Below, piece after piece: positions 35,222 through 43,856 of a stretch of DNA of 64,000 nucleotides. The translations under genes were made by a program, and so were the position numbers. The DNA is from JANQGH01 sp039177555. Its GTDB lineage: Bacteria > Pseudomonadota > Alphaproteobacteria > DSM-16000 > Inquilinaceae. The number at the start of each line of letters is the position of its first letter. Within the stretch, counting starts at the first letter, position 1. The notes under the pieces were generated by a model, which was not told the DNA's origin, ran no database searches, and saw only the letters and a program-made list of their open reading frames with translations. The stretch lies in NCBI GenBank assembly GCA_039177555.1, contig JBCDFV010000004.1, forward strand, positions 1 through 64,000. Direction: 5' to 3'.

Positions 35222-35659
35222 CTAGAACGGCTGAACGATGACCATGATGACGATTATGACCATCAAGACGGCCGGCACCTCGTTCATGATGCGATAGAAC
35301 CGCTCGCTATGACGGTTGCGCGCCTTGACGAAGTCCTTGCGCCATCTGGCCATGAAGCCGTGCAAGGCGGACAGGATCACCACCGCCGTTAACTTCGCGT
35401 GCATCCAAGGCTGCGACAACAGCGCCGGGTTGGCCACCAGCATCAAGATGCCGAATAACCAGGCCGCGATCATGGCCGGGTTCAGGATCGCGCGCAGCAG
35501 CTTCACTTCCATGGTCTTGAACAGGCCATCGGCCTCCGACCCCGCCGCGACCCGGCAATGATAGACATAGAGGCGCGGCAGATAGAGCATCGCCGCCATC
35601 CAGGCGATCACGGAGATGACGTGGAGCGCTTTGATCCAGAGATAGTACTCAACAAGCAT
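35222..35659 (-). CDS. hemJ: Protoporphyrinogen IX oxidase HemJ
   Basis: A 145-residue membrane protein with four to five transmembrane helices. Conserved His13 in WIKALHVISVIAWMA and the MLYLPRLYVYH block belong to HemJ, the oxygen-using or quinone-coupled enzyme that converts protoporphyrinogen IX to protoporphyrin IX in many Proteobacteria lacking HemY/HemG. KLLRAILNPAMIAAW and PWMHAKLTAV are the other signatures. It lies 16 bp downstream of hemH, which uses its product, in a hemE-hemH-hemJ operon. Confidence 0.95.
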   Translation of the reverse strand: MLVEYYLWIKALHVISVIAWMAAMLYLPRLYVYHCRVAAGSEADGLFKTMEVKLLRAILNPAMIAAWLFGILMLVANPALLSQPWMHAKLTAVVILSALHGFMARWRKDFVKARNRHSERFYRIMNEVPAVLMVIIVIMVIVQPF

Positions 35660-35675
35660 CGATCGGACCCTCTGG

Positions 35676-36725
35676 TTAGGCCGCCCTCAGCGGGCAGCCT
35701 GAGTGCTCCCCCGCACAGGGCCGCGACTTGTCCGCGGGGCACACCGAGTGATTGGTCCTGGCAAGCGACACAATCTCATCCGCCAGCCCGCCAATGAAAG
35801 CGTCGCGTGCATCGACGGTTGGCACGCGCTCGTACGCTGGCGCGCCGGCCTCTTCGGCAAGTTCCTTATACTCGATGTCCAGTTCGACGAGCGTCTCGGA
35901 ATGCTCTGACACAAAGGCGATCGGTACCACCACCAGCGGTCGCTTTTCGTGCGCCGCACGAACGATTTCGTCCTCCGTCGCCGGGCCGATCCATTTCAGC
36001 GGACCGACCTGGCTTTGATAGCAGCCGACCCAGTCCAGATCCGGGATGTCCAGCGCCTCGACCAATGAGGCCGCCGTCTGCTCGCACTGCCACTGATACG
36101 GATCACCGGCTTCGACAATCCGTTCCGGCAAGCCGTGCGACGAGAACAGTACGCGCGGCTGCCCGTGCTCAGCGGCGCGCGCATACGGCTCGCGGATCAG
36201 GTCGGCCATCGTCGCGATGAAGCCCGGTTGCCAGGGATAGCAGCATAACAGCCGCGTCGGTGCCTTCAGACCGACCTGCTTTGCCGCCTGATGCCAAACG
36301 CGGACCGAGGATGCGGTCGTTGTCGTCGAGTATTGTGGGTAAAGCGGCACCAGCAGGACCTGGTCGGGGTCGCTCTCTTGCACGGCCGTCGCCGTCTCCA
36401 TGGCCATCGGGTGCCAGTAGCGCATGGCAATATGGATGTCCGCGTTCAGGCCGCGTTCATCGAGGGCGAGTTTCAGCGCGTCGGCCTGCTGCTGCGTGTT
36501 GGGCAGCAAGGGGGAACCACCGCCGATATACTCATAGATCTTGGTGGCCTCCTTAGCACGCCGTCGCGAGATCAACGATGCCAGGAGAAATCGGAACGGA
36601 TTCGGCACGCGGATGATTGCCGGATCGTTGAACAGGTTGAAGAGAAACGGTCGCACCGCCTCCGGCCGGTCCGGACCGCCCAGATTGAACAGCACCACGG
36701 CATGGCGCATAGCTTGTTCCGTCAC
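35676..36725 (-). CDS. hemH: Ferrochelatase with C-terminal cysteine cluster
   Basis: This 349-residue enzyme inserts Fe2+ into protoporphyrin IX. Family blocks: VLFNLGGPD, IGGGSPLLPNT, AMRYWHPM, LVPLYPQYSTTTTAS and FSSHGLPERI, whose His is the catalytic metal residue. The C-terminal extension has Cys329, Cys337 and Cys344 (C-x7-C-x6-C), and internal Cys161/162 could supply the fourth ligand. This is the arrangement of [2Fe-2S] ferrochelatases such as the human and Caulobacter enzymes. The GTG start at 36725 overlaps the hemE stop (GTGA); an ATG five codons later at 36710 is also possible. Confidence 0.94.
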   Translation of the reverse strand: MTEQAMRHAVVLFNLGGPDRPEAVRPFLFNLFNDPAIIRVPNPFRFLLASLISRRRAKEATKIYEYIGGGSPLLPNTQQQADALKLALDERGLNADIHIAMRYWHPMAMETATAVQESDPDQVLLVPLYPQYSTTTTASSVRVWHQAAKQVGLKAPTRLLCCYPWQPGFIATMADLIREPYARAAEHGQPRVLFSSHGLPERIVEAGDPYQWQCEQTAASLVEALDIPDLDWVGCYQSQVGPLKWIGPATEDEIVRAAHEKRPLVVVPIAFVSEHSETLVELDIEYKELAEEAGAPAYERVPTVDARDAFIGGLADEIVSLARTNHSVCPADKSRPCAGEHSGCPLRAA

Positions 36726-37777
36726 GCCGCAGCCTCCCCCGCATCGAGCGCCCGCAAATGATCGACAAGGCGCGCCACGTTGTCTGGTGGTGTGTGCTGC
36801 ATCACGCCATGCCCGAGATTAAAGATGTGAGGCCCGCCCTGGAAGGCCTCTCGAATCCGGGAGGCGGCCTCAAGCATCGCGTCCCCGCCGGCGAACAGCA
36901 GCGCTGAATCCAGGTTGCCTTGAACGACGGCCCGGCTCTGAAGCTCTGCCGCCGCCCATTGCAACGGTACCGTCGAATCCAGGCTGATCCCGTCGATGCC
37001 AGTCCCGGTCACATAGTCGGGGTACAGCAACCCGGCCTGCCGGGGAAACCCGATCACCGGGACCGCCGGGTGTTCCTGCTTAAGGCGGCTGACAATCCGT
37101 TGCGTAGGGGCCGTCACCCAGCTCTCAAAAGCGTCTGGCGGCAAGACGCCGGCCCAGCTGTCGAACAGTTGCACGGCCTGCACCCCGGCATCGATCTGGG
37201 CACTGAGATGGCGCACGGTGGCGTGTTCAAGGATGTTGATCAGCCGTGCGAACAGGGTTGGTTCGGAGAAGGCCAGCGCCTTTACGCGGCCGAAATCCTT
37301 GCTGCCGCCGCCTTCGACCATGTAGGTCGCCACGGTCCAGGGACTGCCGGCAAAACCGATCAAGGCGGTTTCCCGGGGCAAAGCGGATCGGATCTGGCCG
37401 ACGGCCTGATAGACAGGGGCCAAACGGTCCGGCATGCGGTCAGGCGAGAGCTGATCGATCGACCGCTCGCCGTCAAGGCGCTCAAGAACCGGCCCTTCGC
37501 CCTCGCGAAAGGCGACCTCTTGGCCCAGACCGTGCGGCACGACCAGGATATCGGAAAACAGAATGGCGGCGTCGAAACCAAAGCGACGGATCGGCTGAAG
37601 TGTAACCTCCGTCGCCAAATCCGGGTTGTAGCAAAGGTCCAGGAACGAGCCGGCCTCGGCACGCACACGGCGATATTCCGGCAGGTACCGTCCAGCCTGG
37701 CGCATCAGCCAGATCGGCGTTGACGCAGAGCGCCGACCTGCCAGCGTTTCAAGAAAAATACCAGATGTTTCAGACAT
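36722..37777 (-). CDS. hemE: Uroporphyrinogen decarboxylase
   Basis: A 351-residue TIM-barrel enzyme that removes four carboxyls from uroporphyrinogen III to make coproporphyrinogen III. The N-terminal signature PIWLMRQAGRYLPEYR (21-36) carries the conserved arginines. SDILVVPHGLGQ with its catalytic aspartate, GFAGSPWTVATYM, and the closing FNLGHGVMQHTPPDNV are also present. It is the first gene of the hem operon and reads away from the predicted origin, the conserved left boundary of the Caulobacter origin. Confidence 0.97.
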   Translation of the reverse strand: MSETSGIFLETLAGRRSASTPIWLMRQAGRYLPEYRRVRAEAGSFLDLCYNPDLATEVTLQPIRRFGFDAAILFSDILVVPHGLGQEVAFREGEGPVLERLDGERSIDQLSPDRMPDRLAPVYQAVGQIRSALPRETALIGFAGSPWTVATYMVEGGGSKDFGRVKALAFSEPTLFARLINILEHATVRHLSAQIDAGVQAVQLFDSWAGVLPPDAFESWVTAPTQRIVSRLKQEHPAVPVIGFPRQAGLLYPDYVTGTGIDGISLDSTVPLQWAAAELQSRAVVQGNLDSALLFAGGDAMLEAASRIREAFQGGPHIFNLGHGVMQHTPPDNVARLVDHLRALDAGEAAA

Positions 37778-38161
37778 TTGAGTGGTTCCAGCGTGTGGGC
37801 TCGGTTATCCCAAACCCCCAACCTTCATATTGTATCTAATGGGTTGTGGTAAGTGGTGGGTCCTGTGAAACCGGGGGATTGAAAACCATCCCCGACTTGT
37901 CCCCAGAGATGATCACGGGCCGCCGCCCGGCTGTGAAATCGGTGGATAGGATCGGTGATCGGCGTGAATGCTGCGCCGACGCCCGGACCAATCCGTGGAT
38001 AGTGGCAACGCGGTTAACGTTATCACCGGGATTGATAATATGCGGTGCCGGACCGGCAATGTCAGGGACGAATTGTCGCGAAACGGGACGGAATGCGCGT
38101 GCTTTGCCTGGGGCCCAAGTTTTCAACAGACAATACATGCCCCCTTCGCTAAACAGGCGCT
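37778..38161. other. oriC: Predicted chromosomal replication origin (oriC)
   Basis: A 384-bp non-coding gap between divergent hemE and ppsR (the RP001 homologue), the location of the Caulobacter origin. DnaA-box-like 9-mers matching TTATCCACA at seven positions: TTATCCCAA (37805-37813), TTGTCCCCA (37897-37905), and reverse-strand CTATCCACC (37941-37949) and CTATCCACG (37994-38002). The last two start 53 bp apart, about five helical turns. TTATCACCG at 38020 is weaker. AT-richer patches lie at 37825-37840 and 38030-38042. Flanking genes run outward on both sides. No box is a perfect consensus, so the call rests mainly on context. Confidence 0.7.
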
Positions 38162-38995
38162 ATGGCCGATCAGCCCAGCACCTTCCATCTCCATCTCGTT
38201 TCCGACGCCACCGGCGAGACCATCCAGGCGATTGCGCGGGCCTGTCTTGCACAGTTCGATCATGTCGAAACGGTTGAGCATTTCTGGAACCTGGTGCGGT
38301 CGAACCATCAGCTCGACCTGGCGATCGAAGAAATCGCGGTCCATCGCGGCATGGTTCTCTACACGTTGGTCGACGACCAGTTGCAAGGGCGGCTGGAACA
38401 GTTCTGCCGCAACCACACCATTCCCTGCGTTTCGGTGCTGAACCCCGTCATGGTCGCATTTGCCCAGCATCTGGGCGTTCCGCACAAGCATCGCCCGGGA
38501 CGCCAGCACAGCCTGGACGACGCCTATTTCGGGCGGATCGATGCCATGGACTACGCGCTGGCCCATGATGACGGCAACGCGACGCGCGATCTGCATAGTG
38601 CCGATGTCGTGCTGGTCGGCGTCTCGCGGACGTCCAAGACGCCGACCTGCCTGTACCTGGCCAATCGCGGTGTGAAGGCGGCCAATGTGCCCTATGTGCC
38701 AGGTGCGCCGTTGCCGGGGGAGTTGACGGAGTTGGGCGGCAAGCTGGTCGTCGCCCTGACCAAGGATCCCGAGCAGTTGGTGCAGCTCCGGCGCAACCGA
38801 ATTCGCACACTGCATCAGGGTCAGTCGACGGACTATGTCGATCCCGAGCGGGTGCGGGACGAGGTGATCGAGGCCCGCCGCTTTTATGCCAGGCGGGGCT
38901 GGCCAGTCATCGACGTAACGCGCCGCGCCATCGAGGAGACGGCGGCGGAAATCATGCGCCTGTTGAGCCGGCGGCGGCTGGAGGCCAGCGAGTGA
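38162..38995 (+). CDS. ppsR: Pyruvate,phosphate dikinase / PEP synthase regulatory protein
   Basis: A 277-residue DUF299 protein, a bifunctional kinase/pyrophosphorylase that switches PPDK or PEP synthase off and on by Thr phosphorylation. The N-terminal FHLHLVSDATGETIQAIARA is the family signature. The P-loop-like GVSRTSKTPT at 153-162 binds ADP, and NRGVKAANVPYVPG follows. It is the first gene right of the predicted origin and overlaps maf by GTGA. Homologues are the right-hand boundary gene of the origin in Caulobacter and Rickettsia. Confidence 0.94.
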   Translation: MADQPSTFHLHLVSDATGETIQAIARACLAQFDHVETVEHFWNLVRSNHQLDLAIEEIAVHRGMVLYTLVDDQLQGRLEQFCRNHTIPCVSVLNPVMVAFAQHLGVPHKHRPGRQHSLDDAYFGRIDAMDYALAHDDGNATRDLHSADVVLVGVSRTSKTPTCLYLANRGVKAANVPYVPGAPLPGELTELGGKLVVALTKDPEQLVQLRRNRIRTLHQGQSTDYVDPERVRDEVIEARRFYARRGWPVIDVTRRAIEETAAEIMRLLSRRRLEASE

Positions 38996-39585
38996 CCCTG
39001 GTGCTGGCCTCCGCCTCGCCCAGCAGGCGTGCGATGCTGGAAGCGGCCGGCCTGGACTGTGTGATCGATCCGCCTGCCGTTGACGAGGACAGCATCAAGC
39101 AGGCCATGCGTGCCGACGGCGCGGGTCCCGCCGACGTCGCCGAGGCGCTGGCGGAAATGAAGGCCAAGCAGGTCTCTCGCCGGCATCCGAATGCCATGGT
39201 GGTCGGGGCGGACCAGATGCTGGAATGCGGCACGGTCTGGTTCGACAAGCCCGTGGACCGGGACCATGCCCGCGGGCATCTGCAAGCGCTGAGGGGCAAG
39301 AGCCATCGTCTGATCGCCAGCGTCGTGGTTGTTCAAAACGAAGCACGGCAGTGGCACTTCAACGGGTCGGTGACCTTGACCATGCGACCGTTCAGCGATG
39401 GTTTCCTCGACGACTATCTGGACCGCGCCGGGGACAGGGTTTTGACCAGTGTCGGTGCCTATCAGCTCGAAGGCATCGGCGCACAGCTTTTCAACAAGGT
39501 CGATGGCGACTATTTCACCGTCCTTGGCCTGCCCTTGCTGCCGCTTTTGGACTATCTGCGCACGCGCGGCGTACTCACGGCATGA
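38992..39585 (+). CDS. Maf-like nucleoside triphosphate pyrophosphatase
   Basis: A 197-residue Maf/YceF family protein that hydrolyses non-canonical or methylated nucleoside triphosphates to monophosphates. ASASPSRRAML at 6-16 is the substrate-binding loop, GADQML with Asp74 supplies the catalytic acid, and the segments FDKPVD and VGAYQLEGIGAQLFNKVDGDYFTVLGLPL match the C-terminal half. The GADQMLE and FDKP residues are nearer the YceF (m7GTP) branch than the dTTP/UTP branch, as far as residues can tell. GTG start overlapping ppsR; ATGA overlap with aroE. Confidence 0.9.
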   Translation: MTLVLASASPSRRAMLEAAGLDCVIDPPAVDEDSIKQAMRADGAGPADVAEALAEMKAKQVSRRHPNAMVVGADQMLECGTVWFDKPVDRDHARGHLQALRGKSHRLIASVVVVQNEARQWHFNGSVTLTMRPFSDGFLDDYLDRAGDRVLTSVGAYQLEGIGAQLFNKVDGDYFTVLGLPLLPLLDYLRTRGVLTA

Positions 39586-40421
39586 GCGGCGAGAAGTTCA
39601 CGGTCGCGGGCGTCATCGGTTGGCCGATCGGCCATTCCCTGTCGCCCCGGCTGCACGGACATTGGTTGAAGCGCTACGGCATCGCTGGCACCTACATTCC
39701 CATGGCGGTCGCACCGGAACAGGTTGGAAACGCCATTCACGGCGTGATCGCCTTAGGCCTCGCCGGATGCAATGTCACGGTACCTCATAAGGAGGCGGTG
39801 ATGCCGTTTCTTGACGAGGTCGAGCCCGCCGCGCGCCGGATTGGCGCGGTGAACACCATCGTCGTGACGCCAGACGGCCGAACCGTCGGCAGCAACACGG
39901 ATGGTTTCGGTTTCTTGGAGAATATCCGTGCGGGCGTCGAGGGCTGGCAGCCGGATACGGGTGCTGCGGTCGTAATTGGGGCCGGCGGCGCGGCGCGCAG
40001 CATTCTCGTGGCCTTGATCGACGGGAACTGCCCGGAAATCAGGCTGGTGAACCGGTCGCCTGACCGGGCCGAGCGGGTTGCGGCCGAGATGGGCCCGCCT
40101 ATACGCGCGGTCCCGTGGGAACGGCGTGCGGAGGCCCTGGACGGCGCCAGCCTGTTGGTGAACACGTCCGCCGCGGGCATGGCGGGCAACCCGCCCTTGG
40201 ATCTGACCCTGGGTGCGCTGCCCAAGAGCGCGATCGTGACCGACATCGTTTATGCGCCGCTGCGCACGAAACTGCTGACTGACGCTGCCGAAAACGGCAA
40301 CCGGACGGTGGATGGGTTGGGCATGCTGCTGCATCAGGCGCGGCCGGGATTTGAGGCCTGGTTCGGCGTTTCGCCCACGGTGGATCAGGCGTTAAGGGCG
40401 GCCGTCTTGGCGGCATCCTGA
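39582..40421 (+). CDS. aroE: Shikimate dehydrogenase
   Basis: A 279-residue NADP-dependent enzyme reducing 3-dehydroshikimate in aromatic amino-acid synthesis. Substrate residues: SLSPRLH at 19-25, catalytic Lys70 in NVTVPHK, Asn91 in GAVNT and Asp107 in GSNTDGFG. The cofactor loop is VIGAGGAARSI, and the NRSPDRAE that follows contains the basic residue selecting NADP. The start at 39582 overlaps the maf stop by ATGA; longer in-frame starts lie inside maf. The downstream neighbour coaE follows after 2 bp. Confidence 0.95.
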   Translation: MSGEKFTVAGVIGWPIGHSLSPRLHGHWLKRYGIAGTYIPMAVAPEQVGNAIHGVIALGLAGCNVTVPHKEAVMPFLDEVEPAARRIGAVNTIVVTPDGRTVGSNTDGFGFLENIRAGVEGWQPDTGAAVVIGAGGAARSILVALIDGNCPEIRLVNRSPDRAERVAAEMGPPIRAVPWERRAEALDGASLLVNTSAAGMAGNPPLDLTLGALPKSAIVTDIVYAPLRTKLLTDAAENGNRTVDGLGMLLHQARPGFEAWFGVSPTVDQALRAAVLAAS

Positions 40422-40423
40422 CG

Positions 40424-41071
40424 ATGGTGATCATCGGTCTGACCGGTTCGATCGCCATGGGCAAGTCCACGGCGTCGAACGCGCTGCGCCGCATGGGCCT
40501 GCCGGTGCACGATGCGGACCGGACGGTGCATCTTCTGCAATCCGCAGGCGGCCGGGCGCTGCCGGCCATCGAACGTGCATTTCCAGGCACCACCGGGCCT
40601 GAAGGCCTGAACCGGGCCAAGATGCGGCAATTGGCCTTCCATGACCCAACAGTCCTGTCGACGCTTGAGGCCATCGTGCATCCGCTTGTCAAAGACGCCG
40701 AAAACCGGTTTCTGAAGGCTTGCGCGCGCCGCCAAGTACCGATGGCGGTGTTGGACATTCCCTTGCTGTTCGAAACCGGGGGAGAGATCCGGTGCGATCT
40801 CGTCGGCGTGGTCAGCGCGCCGGGCTTCATTCAACGGGCGCGCGTTCTGCGTCGGTCGACAATGACCCGCCAGACGCTGGATGCTATCCTGGCCCGACAG
40901 ATGCCGGACGTGGAAAAGAGGCGGCGTGCAGACGTCGTGATACCGACCGGTCTTAGCCGGGCCCAAGCGTTGCCCGCAATCCGGCGGCTGGTCGATCTGG
41001 CCCGCCGACATCGGGGCAGCGCCTGGCCGCCGAACGCGTATCGCACGCGATTGAGGAGACGCCATGCGTGA
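40424..41071 (+). CDS. coaE: Dephospho-CoA kinase
   Basis: A 215-residue P-loop kinase for the last step of coenzyme A synthesis. The Walker A GSIAMGKST is at 8-16, DAD follows at the acceptor-binding loop (VHDADRTVH), and LDIPLLFETGG is the conserved region after the CoA-binding domain. RVLRRSTMTRQTLDAILARQMP is the lid segment with its arginines. It overlaps dnaQ by 8 bp, an arrangement usual for this alphaproteobacterial cluster. Confidence 0.95.
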   Translation: MVIIGLTGSIAMGKSTASNALRRMGLPVHDADRTVHLLQSAGGRALPAIERAFPGTTGPEGLNRAKMRQLAFHDPTVLSTLEAIVHPLVKDAENRFLKACARRQVPMAVLDIPLLFETGGEIRCDLVGVVSAPGFIQRARVLRRSTMTRQTLDAILARQMPDVEKRRRADVVIPTGLSRAQALPAIRRLVDLARRHRGSAWPPNAYRTRLRRRHA

Positions 41072-41759
41072 GATAGTCCTCGACACCGAAACGACCGGTC
41101 TTTACCCGGAACAGGGACACCGGGTGGTCGAGATCGGCTGTGTCGAACTGATCAATCACGTCGCGACGACGAAGCATTTCCACCAGTACATCAACCCCGA
41201 ACGGCCGATGGATGCCGATGCGGAGGCCGTGCACGGGCTGACCGACGCGTTTCTGTCCGACAAGCCGGTCTTCGCCGAAATCGCAGACGCGTTCCTGGAA
41301 TTCGTCGGTGACGACCCGCTGGTCATCCACAACGCCGCTTTCGATGTCGGCTTTCTGAATGCGGAGCTTTCACGCCTCGGCATTGCGGCCTTGCCGATGG
41401 ATCGGGCCGTCGACACGGTGAAGATCGCGCGCCGCCGTTTTCCCGGTGCCCAGGCGAGCCTGGACGCGCTGTGCCGCCGCTACGGCATCGACCTGTCGGA
41501 CCGGTCGATGCACGGCGCCTTGCTGGACGCCAATCTGCTGGCGAAGGTGTATCTGGAGCTGCGCGGCGGCAGCCAGCCCAACCTGGTCTTAGGCACGGAG
41601 GCGACCGAAGACGAGGCGGGACCGTTGACGGTCCCGACCGAGGTCCGGCCGCCCCGCGAACATCAGCCCAGCGACGCCGAGGCGGCGGCACATGCGGCTT
41701 TTCTGAAGAAGCTGAGCAATCCGATCTGGCGCCAGGGCGAGCCGGATCGCTCGTCCTGA
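41064..41759 (+). CDS. dnaQ: DNA polymerase III subunit epsilon (proofreading exonuclease)
   Basis: A 231-residue DEDDh exonuclease that proofreads for the replicative polymerase. Exo I DTETTG with Asp7 and Glu9, HRVVEIGCVEL, Exo II VIHNAAFDVGFLN, and Exo III HGALLDANLLAKVYLEL with the catalytic His and Asp are all present. The C-terminal tail after about 185 is Glu/Pro-rich, ending KLSNPIWRQ, likely the polymerase alpha-binding peptide region. It is convergent with secB with no gap. Confidence 0.96.
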   Translation: MREIVLDTETTGLYPEQGHRVVEIGCVELINHVATTKHFHQYINPERPMDADAEAVHGLTDAFLSDKPVFAEIADAFLEFVGDDPLVIHNAAFDVGFLNAELSRLGIAALPMDRAVDTVKIARRRFPGAQASLDALCRRYGIDLSDRSMHGALLDANLLAKVYLELRGGSQPNLVLGTEATEDEAGPLTVPTEVRPPREHQPSDAEAAAHAAFLKKLSNPIWRQGEPDRSS

Positions 41760-42287
41760 TCAGGCCTGGCCGGCGGTCGCCTTCGAGGCCTGCTGCGCGG
41801 CCGCGAGGCGCTGGATCTGCTTGCGGAAAAGATCGGCGAAGTCGATCGGCTGAACCAGCAAGGGCGGAAACCCGCCGTTACGAACCGCCTCGGCAATCAC
41901 GGCGCGTGCGAACGGGAACATCAATCGCGGCGCTTCGATCAGCAGCAGCGGCGCCTGGTGTTCCTTCTTCACCTCGCCATCGAATTCGACAATCGCGCCA
42001 TAGCTCAACTCGACGATAAAGGCCTGATTGTCGTCGATCTTGGCGTCGCCCTTGATGTTGAGCAAAACCTCGAAGCGGTTGTCCTCAAGCGGGTTCGGGC
42101 GAACATCCACATTCACGGCCACCTGAGGCGCCTGACGCGTGGTCAAGGTCTTGGACGCGTTCGGGTTTTCGAACGACAGGTCCTTGACATATTGGGCGAC
42201 GATCTTGATCGGCGGGATCGTCGTGCGCGGCTGGGCGGCACCGTCGGCCGGCGCCGGCGCTGGCGCGGTTTTGGCGTCTTCGGCCAT
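41760..42287 (-). CDS. secB: Protein-export chaperone SecB
   Basis: A 175-residue SecB, the tetrameric chaperone that keeps pre-proteins unfolded and delivers them to SecA. The core is recognisable from IVAQYVKDLSFENPNASK, VNVDVRPNPLEDNRFEVLLNI, an acidic SecA-contact surface, and the IEAPRLMFPFARAVIAEAVRNGGFPPLLVQPIDF-type end (residues about 118-150). N- and C-terminal tails are Ala/Pro-rich. Its stop is adjacent to the dnaQ stop. Confidence 0.95.
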   Translation of the reverse strand: MAEDAKTAPAPAPADGAAQPRTTIPPIKIVAQYVKDLSFENPNASKTLTTRQAPQVAVNVDVRPNPLEDNRFEVLLNIKGDAKIDDNQAFIVELSYGAIVEFDGEVKKEHQAPLLLIEAPRLMFPFARAVIAEAVRNGGFPPLLVQPIDFADLFRKQIQRLAAAQQASKATAGQA

Positions 42288-42383
42288 TCAACACTCCTGA
42301 CAGGCTAGAAATTCAGTGAAACGGGCGCATGGCCTAGCACGGCGGGCCTGGCTGAACAAGCCGCGTCTGGCCAGATGTTTCGA

Positions 42384-42878
42384 TCAGGAACCGGGCGACT
42401 TTTCCGAACCGCCCCAACGCGATTGATCGATCGGCGGCAGGGCCGGATCCTGCGGATCGATCTCCTCCGCCTCGCCGTCGACCGTCGGCGCGCCGCCATA
42501 GCGCCGGCTGACCGTTTGCAGCCGACCAGTGCGCACGCCCCAGTTCCAAAGCCGCCTGCCCATCGCGCTGCGCAAGGGTGGGATCAGCAGCAGAAATCCC
42601 AGCAAGTCCGTAAAAAAGCCCGGGGTCAGCAAAAAGATGCCGGCGACAAGCAGGCAGATACCGTCGAACACCGATTTGATCGGCGGTTCGTTGCGAACGG
42701 CGGCCGCCTGCGCCTCGGCCAGCACCTGCATGCCCTGGCGGCGGATCAACATCACGCCGATCACGGCGGATGCGACGATGGCGAGCAGCGTCCATCCGAT
42801 GCCGATCAGCCCGCCAATCCAGATGAACAGAGCGATTTCGACAAAGGACACGCCGATGAGGACGATAAGCAGTGGCAT
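42384..42878 (-). CDS. fxsA: FxsA family membrane protein
   Basis: A 164-residue protein with three hydrophobic stretches: LLIVLIGVSFVEIALFIWIG, IGIGWTLLAIVASAVIGVMLI, and GICLLVAGIFLLTPGFFTDLLGFLLLIPPLR. The LLTPGFFTDxxGFLLLIPPxR block is the FxsA signature. E. coli FxsA overproduction blocks exclusion of phage T7 by the F plasmid; the cellular role is unknown. The cytoplasmic tail is acidic and Pro-rich. In Alphaproteobacteria it is routinely found beside secB and divergent from timA, as here. Confidence 0.92.
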   Translation of the reverse strand: MPLLIVLIGVSFVEIALFIWIGGLIGIGWTLLAIVASAVIGVMLIRRQGMQVLAEAQAAAVRNEPPIKSVFDGICLLVAGIFLLTPGFFTDLLGFLLLIPPLRSAMGRRLWNWGVRTGRLQTVSRRYGGAPTVDGEAEEIDPQDPALPPIDQSRWGGSEKSPGS

Positions 42879-42951
42879 CGGTGTTTTCCTTGCCCTTTAA
42901 TGGTGGTCAGCCTATTTACCGACCAGGATAAACATACGTCGTGAAGGGGTA

Positions 42952-43021
42952 TCGCCCGATTTGGGCGACATCGATCACGCCCCGACACCTAATGTGCCGC
43001 ATCCTAAGGTTAAACCCTTAG
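42952..43021. promoter_or_regulatory. Two inverted repeats in the fxsA/timA divergent promoter region
   Basis: TCGCCC-GATTT-GGGCGA (42952-42968) and CTAAGG-TTAAAC-CCTTAG (43004-43021) are perfect inverted repeats with 6-bp arms in the 262-bp gap between divergent fxsA and timA. Short arms could arise by chance; neither has a T-run. No named regulator motif is recognised. Confidence 0.3.
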
Positions 43022-43140
43022 AGCAGCATTAGGCGGCGCGGAGAGCGGTGGAGCGGCCGCGGGATGGCCACGGTGTCGAGCAGGCCTGGTTCCAATCTTG
43101 GTCTCGATCGGGCGGTGTCGAAAGGTTAGGCGAAAGGGCC

Positions 43141-43812
43141 ATGGTTTACTTCGATATCATCTTGATGGGCCTGATTGCGCTGTTCCTCGTGATCAAGCTG
43201 CGCAGCGTGCTGGGCCGCCGAACCGGCCACGAGCGTCCGAGGGCAAATCCCTATACCGAGGCGCGGCGTCAGGCGGAGGACGCAAACGAGGACAATGTTG
43301 TCACGCTGCCCCATCGCGTGGATCGGGACCCGGAGATTGACGAAGATGCACCCGGTGGCAACCTTAACGCCCACTTTGCCGAGATAGCGTCCGTCGATCC
43401 CAGCTTTAATCCTCACGACTTTGTCGACGGCGCGCGCATGGCGTTTCGCATGATCATCGAGGCCTTCGCCAACGGCGATACGGCCGCGCTGAGACCCCTG
43501 CTTGGCGATGAGCTCTACGATGGCTTCTCAAGTGCCATTCGCGATCGGCTGGCCAACCATGAAACGCTTGATACCAGCATCCGCGAAATGAAGGATGTCG
43601 ACATCCTCGACGCCAAGCTGGAGGGCCGCACGGCGATCGTGACGCTGAAATTCGTTACCGACCAGGTGTCGGTGACCCGCGACGAGGATGGCACGGTGGT
43701 CGACGGCGACCCCGACGAGACCATCGAAGTCACCGATATCTGGACCTTCGCCCGCAACACGCGGTCGACCGACCCGAACTGGACCCTGATCGAGACCGAC
43801 ACGCCGAACTGA
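43141..43812 (+). CDS. Tim44/TimA family membrane-anchored protein
   Basis: A 223-residue protein with one N-terminal transmembrane anchor (about 3-21, FDIILMGLIALFLVIKL), a short charged linker, then the Tim44-like domain from about 85 onward. That domain is NTF2-like, with FDPHDFV-like and ARMAFRMIIEAFANGDTAALRPLL segments and a closing WTFARNTRSTDPNWTLIET. Bacterial TimA proteins in Caulobacter are relatives of the mitochondrial import motor subunit; their role at the inner membrane is still unclear. The ATG at 43141 is favoured because the anchor begins immediately. Confidence 0.9.
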   Translation: MVYFDIILMGLIALFLVIKLRSVLGRRTGHERPRANPYTEARRQAEDANEDNVVTLPHRVDRDPEIDEDAPGGNLNAHFAEIASVDPSFNPHDFVDGARMAFRMIIEAFANGDTAALRPLLGDELYDGFSSAIRDRLANHETLDTSIREMKDVDILDAKLEGRTAIVTLKFVTDQVSVTRDEDGTVVDGDPDETIEVTDIWTFARNTRSTDPNWTLIETDTPN

Positions 43813-43856
43813 GTCCCCGTCAGCGAAGCCGGCGTCTGCATATGCCTTGCCTTCGG

